Shown piece by piece: positions 58,907 through 64,000 of a DNA stretch of 64,000 nt. Every line of letters starts with the position of its first letter. Position 1 is the stretch's first letter. Under the pieces are notes generated by a model. That model was not told the DNA's origin, searched no databases, and saw only the letters and a program-made list of their open reading frames with translations. Origin of the DNA: Rubrivivax sp. (GTDB lineage: Bacteria; Pseudomonadota; Gammaproteobacteria; Burkholderiales; Burkholderiaceae_C); assembly GCA_019635315.1 (NCBI GenBank), contig JAHBZT010000004.1:496001-560000 (forward strand), given 5' to 3'. Both the position numbers and the translations under genes were made by a program.

Positions 58907-58924
58907 AGGCGCCGCCGCTCAGGC
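58901..58924. terminator. possible hairpin between the convergent cyt b fusion and TPP-subunit genes
   Basis: GCCTGA (58901-58906) pairs with TCAGGC (58919-58924) around a 12-base loop. The ends again coincide with both stop codons. The stem is short and lacks a T tract, so this is tentative. Confidence 0.25.
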
Positions 58925-59818
58925 CGTGGCGGGGGCCAAGGGCGGCGGCGACATCACCACCAGCCGCTGCAGGCGCTGCCAGCCGGTGTCGACCTCGTCC
59001 TGCAGCGCGGCCACCTGCGCCGGCGTCAGGTGGCGGTAGCGGCGCTGCACCGCCAGGTAGTCGGCGAGCGGGCGCGTCTTCGCCGACTGCAGCGACCAGC
59101 GTTCGCCGTCCTCGACCTCCAGCAGCGGAAAGGCGCCGCTCTCGACCGCCAGCCGCGCGGTCGCGAGCCCGGCGTCCTCGGCCAGACCCCAGCCGTCCAG
59201 GCAGGGGATAAGCAGCAGCAGCAGCCGCGTGCCGCGCAGCGCACGCGCCCGCCGCACCTTGCGCTGCAGGTCGCCCAGGTGGCCGGCGCTGGCGGTGGCG
59301 ATCCAGGGCACGCGGTGCGCGGCCATGATGTCCACCAGGCTCTTCTTGCGCGAGGCCTTGCCGGCCGGCGTCGAGCCGGTCCAGGCGTGCTGCGGGGTCG
59401 ACGACGACTTCTGCGCCCCGGTATTCATGTAGCCCTCGTTGTCCAGGCAGACGTAGAGGAAGTCCTCGTTGCGTTCGGCGGCCGAGGACAGGCACTGCAG
59501 CCCGATGTCGTAGGTGCCGCCGTCGCCGGCCAGCACGACGACCTGCGTCTCGCGCCGGCCCTGCGCGTCGAGCGCGCGGCGCAGGCCGCTGGCGGCCGCC
59601 GCGCTGGCCTCCAGCGTGGGCTGGTAGACGGGGATCTTCAGCGAGCTGTAGGGCTGGGGCCCGGCAATGATGGCCATGCACGAGGGCGGGATCACTGCCA
59701 CCGTGTCGGGGCCCAGCGCGGCCAGCACGTGGCGCGCCGACAGCGCGTCGATGCAGCCGGGGCAGGCGGCGTGGCCCGCGCACAGCATCGCCGGCTCGTC
59801 GTTCGGCAGGGCGGTCAT
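58919..59818 (-). CDS. 2-oxoacid:acceptor oxidoreductase, TPP-binding beta subunit (PadI-like)
   Basis: A 299-aa subunit. The TPP motif is GDGGTYDIGLQ with the downstream NEGYMNTG, and Cys residues for an iron-sulfur cluster lie in CAGHAACPGC near the N-terminus. This beta subunit carries out decarboxylation of the 2-oxoacid. It is last in the operon after the alpha, fused flavin-ferredoxin and gamma subunit genes, with a 19-bp gap to alpha. The substrate is not evident; phenylglyoxylate, pyruvate or 2-oxoglutarate are options, and the arrangement resembles phenylglyoxylate:NAD oxidoreductase. Confidence 0.8.
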   Translation of the reverse strand: MTALPNDEPAMLCAGHAACPGCIDALSARHVLAALGPDTVAVIPPSCMAIIAGPQPYSSLKIPVYQPTLEASAAAASGLRRALDAQGRRETQVVVLAGDGGTYDIGLQCLSSAAERNEDFLYVCLDNEGYMNTGAQKSSSTPQHAWTGSTPAGKASRKKSLVDIMAAHRVPWIATASAGHLGDLQRKVRRARALRGTRLLLLLIPCLDGWGLAEDAGLATARLAVESGAFPLLEVEDGERWSLQSAKTRPLADYLAVQRRYRHLTPAQVAALQDEVDTGWQRLQRLVVMSPPPLAPATA

Positions 59819-59837
59819 GCAGGGTCTCCCGGGTTGC

Positions 59838-61022
59838 TCAGAGCCAGGCCGGCTCGTTGCGCGGCTCGGCCTGCGCGACGCCGCGCAGCGCCTCGGCGAG
59901 GCGCCGCACCGGCACGTCGACGCCGCCGACACCGGCCAGCAGGCCGTGCACGCGCGGTGCGTCCGGCAGTCCGTACAGCGCACCGCGGATCTCCTGGTGC
60001 AGCACGCCGCCCAGGCCGGGCGAATGGTCGCGGTCCAGCACCAGCACGTCGTGCACGCCGGCCAGCGCGGCACGCAGCGCGGCCACCGGCAGCGGCCGGA
60101 ACAGGCGCAGCTTGACCAGCCCGACCGCCTGGCCTTCGGCACGCAGCAGGTCGACCGCCTCGCGCGCCGTGCCGCACAGGCTGCCCAGCGCGAGCACCAC
60201 GCGGCGTGCTCCGTCGCAGCGGTAGCGCTCGACGACCCCCCAGGCGCGGCCGGTCAGGGCCGCCCACTCGCCGTCGGCCGCGGCGGCCAGCGCCGGCACG
60301 CGCGCCATCGTGTCCTCCAGCGCCCGCCGGTGGCGCTGGTACATCGCCTGCGTCACGACGTTGCCCCACGACGACGGGTGCGCCGGGTCCAGGCGCTGCG
60401 GCGGGTCGAAGGGCGGCAGCCAGGCGTCGACGAGGTCCTGCGCCGGCACGCGCACCGGCTCCAGCGCATGCGAGACGTAGAAGGCGTCCAGGTTGACCAG
60501 CGCCGGCAGCAGCGCCTGCTCGGCCACGCGGAAGGCCTGCAGCACGGTGTCCAGCGCCTCCTGCGCACTCTCCACGTAGTACTGGATCCAGCCGGTGTCG
60601 CGCTGCGCGAGGCTGTCGGTCTGGTCGGGCCAGAAGGCCCAGGGCGAGGCCACGGTGCGGTTGACGTTGGCCATCACGATGGGCGCACGCGCGCCGGCGG
60701 CGTAGTGCAGCAGCTCGTGCATCAGCAGCAGGCCCTGCGACGCAGTGGCGGTGAAGACACGCACGCCGGCCAGCGAGGCCGGGATGCAGGCCGACATCAC
60801 CGAGTGCTCGGACTCCACGGTCAGGATCTCGGCGTCGAAGGTGCCGGCGGCCTGGAACTCGGTCAGCAGCTCCAGCACCGGCGTCTGCGGCGTGATCGGG
60901 TAGACCGGCACCACCCGCGGCCTTGCCAGCCGGGCCGCCCAGGCCACCGCATGGTTGCCGGTCAGCAGCACCGGTGCGCCGGCCAGGCCGTCGCCGGGGG
61001 CGCCGGCGTCGCGCACGTTCAT
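59838..61022 (-). CDS. 2-oxoacid:acceptor oxidoreductase alpha subunit (PadG-like)
   Basis: A 394-aa alpha subunit of the pyruvate/ferredoxin oxidoreductase superfamily. It begins with the domain I pattern LLTGNHAVAWAARLARPRVVPVYPITPQTPV, includes TVESEHSVMSACIPASLAGVRVFTATASQGL (both quoted in parts), and ends with the domain II block VVLDRDHSPGLGG. The conserved YPITPQTP and ATASQGL segments place it in the PorA/PadG family. The start overlaps the stop of the flavin-ferredoxin gene as ATGA. It forms the catalytic pair with the TPP subunit. Confidence 0.85.
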   Translation of the reverse strand: MNVRDAGAPGDGLAGAPVLLTGNHAVAWAARLARPRVVPVYPITPQTPVLELLTEFQAAGTFDAEILTVESEHSVMSACIPASLAGVRVFTATASQGLLLMHELLHYAAGARAPIVMANVNRTVASPWAFWPDQTDSLAQRDTGWIQYYVESAQEALDTVLQAFRVAEQALLPALVNLDAFYVSHALEPVRVPAQDLVDAWLPPFDPPQRLDPAHPSSWGNVVTQAMYQRHRRALEDTMARVPALAAAADGEWAALTGRAWGVVERYRCDGARRVVLALGSLCGTAREAVDLLRAEGQAVGLVKLRLFRPLPVAALRAALAGVHDVLVLDRDHSPGLGGVLHQEIRGALYGLPDAPRVHGLLAGVGGVDVPVRRLAEALRGVAQAEPRNEPAWL

Positions 61023-62707
61023 GCCGTCTCCTCCTCCATGCGCATCGCGCCCGTGGGGCACTCGCGCACGCACAGGCCGCAGCCCTTGCAGTAGTCGGTG
61101 AGCACCGCATAACCGCCGGTCGCGGTGGGCAGCACGGCGAGGTCGGGACAGACGATCACGCAGTTGTCGCAGGCGATGCAGGTGCCGCAGGAGAAGCAGC
61201 GGGCGGCCTCGGCCCGCACCTGCACCGGGTCCAGGCCGAGCTGCACCTCGGCGCCGTCGGCCAGGCGCGCCGCCGCGTCCAGCCGCGCCGCGCGGCGGCG
61301 CGCGGCCGGCGGGTGGTACCAGGTCGCGATGGCCTGCGCCGGCACCACCTCCTCGAACGGCGCCAGCGCCGGGGTGCTGCCCAGCAGCGTGTGGTGGATG
61401 GCCAGCGCGGCGCGCTTGCCCATGCCGACGGCCTCGGTGACGAAGCGGGCGCGGCTGGCCAGGTCGCCACCGGCCCACAGGCCGGGGGTCGTCGTCGTGC
61501 CGTCGCGGCCGCAGTCGAGGAGCGTGTCGGTGCAGGCGACGATGCCTTCGAAAGGCGCGAGGTCGGGGTCCTGGCCGATGCTGACCAGCACCGCATCGGC
61601 CTCGAGCGCGAAGCCGCCGTCGGCCCGCGCTTGCACCCGCCCGGCCCCGGTGCCCGGCGCGGGCACGAAGTCCACGCGGCGGACCTGCAGCAGCAGCCGG
61701 TCGCCGGTGGCGTCGACGCGCACGAGCTGCGCCGCGTCGACCAGCGTGATGCCTTCCTCCAGCGCTTCCTCGACCTCCTCGCGCTGCGCCGGCATCTGCG
61801 CGCGCGCCTCGAGCGCGACGACATGCACCGCGTGCCCGGCGCGGCGCGCGCTGCGCGCGGCGTCCAGCGCCGCGCTGCCGCCGCCGATCACGACCACGGC
61901 GTGCCCCAGCGGCGGCGGCCGGCCCGCCGTGGCGGCGGCCAGGAAGGCCGCACCGTCGAGCACGCGCCGCCCGTCGTAGCGCAGCCCCGGCACGCCGTGC
62001 AGCCTGCGCGGCCGGGCCGCGCCGGTGGCCAGGAACACCGCATCGTGCGCCAGGCGCAGCGACTGCAGGGCCGCCGGGCCGGCGAGCGGCGCCTGCAGGT
62101 GCACCTCGACCCCGAGCGCGACGATGCGCGCGATCTCGGCGTCCAGCACCGTGCGCGCCAGCCGGTAGGACGGAATGCCGTGGCGCATCAGCCCGCCGAG
62201 CGCGCTGGCGGCCTCGTACAGCGAGACGCGCCAGCCGCGGCGGCGCAGCTGGAAGGCCGCCGACAGCCCGGCCGGGCCGCCGCCGACGACCGCGACATGA
62301 CCGGCGCGGGCCGCCGGCGGCGCGTCGAAGGTCCAGCCCTGCGCGAGCGCCTCGTCGCCGACGAAGCGCTCGAGACCGCAGATCGACAGTGCCTCGTCGT
62401 AGGCGGCGCGGTTGCACGCGCTCTCGCAGGGGTGGTGGCAGATGCGCCCGGCGACGGCAGGGAAGGGGTTGTGGCGTGTCAGCACCGTCCAGGCACCGCG
62501 CCAGTCGCCCGCGCGCGCGAGGGCGATCCACTCGGCGATGTCGCCGTTCACCGGGCAGGCCTCGCGGCAGGGCGAAGGCGCCTGCAGGTGGCGCGGCAGC
62601 GCGCTGCGCCAGGTGCCGGTGCGGAAGACCTCGGTGCTGCCGGTGGTCCAGGTGGTGGGCACCGCATCGGCGGATGGTGGCTGGGGGCCGGCGCGCATCG
62701 CGCTCAT
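61019..62707 (-). CDS. glutamate-synthase-like FAD/NAD(P) oxidoreductase fused to ferredoxin (PadH/PadF-like)
   Basis: A 562-aa protein. The N-terminal Fe-S domain has CREACPVNGDIAEW and CHHPCESACNR; the FAD motif is VVGGGPAGLSAAFQL, the second nucleotide site VVVIGGGSAALDAARSARR, and near the C-terminus CFSCGTCIACDNCVIVCPD and CKGCGLCVRECP form a double [4Fe-4S] ferredoxin. It couples the oxidoreductase to NAD(P). In Azoarcus phenylglyoxylate oxidoreductase these functions are split between PadH and PadF; here they are one chain. The start at 62707 overlaps the gamma-subunit stop as ATGA. Confidence 0.82.
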   Translation of the reverse strand: MSAMRAGPQPPSADAVPTTWTTGSTEVFRTGTWRSALPRHLQAPSPCREACPVNGDIAEWIALARAGDWRGAWTVLTRHNPFPAVAGRICHHPCESACNRAAYDEALSICGLERFVGDEALAQGWTFDAPPAARAGHVAVVGGGPAGLSAAFQLRRRGWRVSLYEAASALGGLMRHGIPSYRLARTVLDAEIARIVALGVEVHLQAPLAGPAALQSLRLAHDAVFLATGAARPRRLHGVPGLRYDGRRVLDGAAFLAAATAGRPPPLGHAVVVIGGGSAALDAARSARRAGHAVHVVALEARAQMPAQREEVEEALEEGITLVDAAQLVRVDATGDRLLLQVRRVDFVPAPGTGAGRVQARADGGFALEADAVLVSIGQDPDLAPFEGIVACTDTLLDCGRDGTTTTPGLWAGGDLASRARFVTEAVGMGKRAALAIHHTLLGSTPALAPFEEVVPAQAIATWYHPPAARRRAARLDAAARLADGAEVQLGLDPVQVRAEAARCFSCGTCIACDNCVIVCPDLAVLPTATGGYAVLTDYCKGCGLCVRECPTGAMRMEEETA

Positions 62708-63264
62708 CGTGGGGCCCCCTCGTGCAGCAGCGCGTCGACGGCCTGCCAGCCGTCCTCGCAGGCGGCCAGGTTCTCGGCCGCCTGCCGGGGCGAGCCCTGG
62801 GCCATCGTGCGCCGCAGCGTCGCCAGTGCCGGCATGCCGGTGGCGCGCGCGAGCGCGCCGATCAGCGCCGAATTGACGATGCGGCCGAGACCGTGGCGGC
62901 GCGCGATCGCCAGCCCGTCGACCGGCAGCACGTGATGGCCGGGCAGCAGGGCGGCGAAGTGCGCGCGGTCGTGCGCGGAATTGACGACGACCAGCGTGGC
63001 CGCGTCGGCGCAGGCCAGCAGCGCCGGCGTCAGCAGGCTGGCGTCGAAGCACAGCAGCGCGTCGGCGCGCTCGATGTCGCAGCGCAGCCGGATCGGCCGC
63101 TCGTCGACGCGCAGGAACGAGCTGACCGGCGTACCGCGCCGGGCGCCGCCGTAGCTGGCGAAGCACTGCACCTGCCGCCCGCCGGCGAAGCAGGCCGCGG
63201 CCAGCAGGTGGCCCGCGGTCTGCGCGCCCTGGCCGCCGCGGCCCTGGATCACGATCTGCAGCAT
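62704..63264 (-). CDS. 2-oxoacid:acceptor oxidoreductase gamma subunit (PadE-like)
   Basis: A 186-aa gamma subunit. The N-terminus IVIQGRGGQGAQTAGHLL is the signature of this family (CoA-binding/Rossmann-like domain III), followed by SYGGARRGTPVSSFLRV. It is the first gene of the four-gene oxidoreductase operon, 20 bp after the badI-like gene on the same strand. The longer in-frame extension upstream runs into the opposite reading of badI and is not real. Confidence 0.85.
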   Translation of the reverse strand: MLQIVIQGRGGQGAQTAGHLLAAACFAGGRQVQCFASYGGARRGTPVSSFLRVDERPIRLRCDIERADALLCFDASLLTPALLACADAATLVVVNSAHDRAHFAALLPGHHVLPVDGLAIARRHGLGRIVNSALIGALARATGMPALATLRRTMAQGSPRQAAENLAACEDGWQAVDALLHEGAPR

Positions 63265-63284
63265 GCGCCCCCCGCCCGTGCCGG

Positions 63285-64000
63285 CTACTTCGCGTGGCGC
63301 CGGAAGTCGGGCGCGCGCTTGTCCTGGAAGGCGCGCACGCCCTCGCGCGACTCCTCGGTGTCGTAGAACAGCTTCAGCGCGTACAGCCCCAGGCCCGCGA
63401 TCCCGGCCTGGTGAGCGGTGTCCATGTTGAACGAGCGCTTGGCGATCGCGATCGCGGTCGGGCTGCGCTCGGCGATCTCGTCGCACCAGCGCTGGACCTC
63501 GGCGTCGAGCTGCTCGTGCGGCACGACCGCATTGGCCAGGCCCATCGCCAGCGCCTCCGCGGCGCCGTAGCGGCGGCACAGGTACCACATCTCGCGCGCC
63601 TTCTTCTCGCCGACCACGCGCGCCAGCAGCGCGGTGCCGTAGCCGGGGTCGACCGAGCCGACCTTGGGGCCGACCTGGCCGAAGACGGCGCGCTCGGAGG
63701 CGATCGTCAGGTCGCACAGCGTGGCCAGCACGTTGCCGCCGCCGATCGCATAGCCCTGGACGCGCGCGATGACGGGCTTGGGCGCGTCGCGGATCGCCGC
63801 GTGCAGTTCCTCCATCGGCAGCCCGATGGTGCCGCGGCCGTCGTACTGGCCCTCGTGCGCCGACTGGTCGCCGCCGGTGCAGAAGGCCTTGTCCCCGGAC
63901 CCGGCGAGCACGATCGCCGCCACGGCGCGGTCCCAGGCCGCGCGCTGCAGCGCGTGGATCAGTTCGTCGCAGGTGCGGCCGCGGAACGCGTTCAGGCGCG
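63285..64000 (-). CDS. badI: BadI-like 2-ketocyclohexanecarboxyl-CoA hydrolase (5' end outside the window)
   Basis: At least 238 codons of a crotonase-family enzyme; the reading frame is open to the right edge, so the N-terminus is missing. Motifs are DKAFCTGGDQSAHEGQY, VQGYAIGGGNVLATLCDL (oxyanion-hole region), GPKVGSVDPGYG and a long conserved C-terminus ending FRRHAK. This is nearer to BadI of benzoate-degrading Rhodopseudomonas (ring-opening hydrolase, MenB-like) than to ordinary enoyl-CoA hydratases. MenB itself is the main alternative. The following Pad-like operon would fit aromatic acid metabolism. Confidence 0.78.
   Translation of the reverse strand, partial: RLNAFRGRTCDELIHALQRAAWDRAVAAIVLAGSGDKAFCTGGDQSAHEGQYDGRGTIGLPMEELHAAIRDAPKPVIARVQGYAIGGGNVLATLCDLTIASERAVFGQVGPKVGSVDPGYGTALLARVVGEKKAREMWYLCRRYGAAEALAMGLANAVVPHEQLDAEVQRWCDEIAERSPTAIAIAKRSFNMDTAHQAGIAGLGLYALKLFYDTEESREGVRAFQDKRAPDFRRHAK

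Overview
The window has two compositionally different halves. Bases 1 to about 21,720 look like the right-hand part of a genomic island. They are visibly less G+C-rich than the remainder and end in a 47-bp copy of the 3' end of tRNA-Val(GAC) at 21721-21767, the usual scar of a tRNA-targeting integrase. The rest is very high-G+C sequence that reads as host chromosome. It carries cd1 nitrite reductase, NnrS proteins, NsrR, a DNR-type regulator, a CcoG protein, an SHP/diheme cytochrome module and a BadI-like enzyme of anaerobic benzoate breakdown. This suggests a facultatively denitrifying betaproteobacterium (Burkholderiales or Rhodocyclales type, possibly Rubrivivax-like). The genus is inferred from gene content only.

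Island, 1-21720. A minus-strand run from 11672 leftwards matches the methylation-associated defence system (MADS) in gene order and protein type: HTH protein MAD1, N6-adenine methylase MAD2, AAA ATPase MAD3, TOPRIM-like MAD4, HsdS-like MAD5, NERD/double-kinase/ATPase MAD6, MAD7, and the first codons of MAD8 at the left edge. Every junction overlaps. On the plus strand follow a small unknown protein, an FAD-type oxidoreductase, and an operon of two very large proteins: 1051 aa with no recognisable family, and a 1300-aa SF2-like helicase/ATPase, joined by a GTGA overlap and driven by their own promoter. This pair is the best candidate for an undescribed, probably anti-phage, system.

Envelope and two-component region, 22-32 kb. 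An eptA-PAP2-small secreted protein operon diverges from an OmpR-type regulator, a sensor kinase and dgkA, with a PmrA-like direct repeat between them. A second divergent pair follows: an SHP (DUF1924)-diheme cytochrome c-cytochrome b561 operon facing a PepSY protein plus a second two-component system, again with hexamer-N5-hexamer repeats in between.

Nitrogen-oxide region, 32-53.4 kb. Miscellaneous genes (conserved hypothetical, SirB-like, 2-oxoacid decarboxylase, DUF454) lead into two DUF2249 proteins, nnrS, a ferredoxin, nsrR, ccoG, a second nnrS and a TonB receptor. Then come nirS, a c551 cytochrome, a siroheme-decarboxylase-like protein, a NirF-like protein, a dnr-type regulator, a heme A synthase-like protein, and an operon of small membrane protein-NorS-NorY-CyoE-SCO1 (sNOR type). 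FNR/DNR-like palindromes lie upstream of nirS, dnr and the sNOR operon. AAGATATA motifs, likely NsrR operators, lie near the DUF2249, nnrS and ferredoxin promoters. The picture is nitrite reduced to NO by NirS, NO reduced by sNOR, DNR as activator and NsrR as NO-sensitive repressor.

Unusual electron-transfer cluster, 53.4-58.9 kb. Two different cytochrome b fusion proteins flank a divergent heme-copper-oxidase-like subunit whose active-site residues differ from both O2 reductases and known NO reductases.

Right edge, 58.9-64 kb. A minus-strand operon encodes a four-gene 2-oxoacid:acceptor oxidoreductase of the phenylglyoxylate oxidoreductase (Pad) type, downstream of a badI-like gene cut by the window edge. 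Coordinates were assigned by reading; starts were chosen from overlaps, Shine-Dalgarno sequences and family N-termini.
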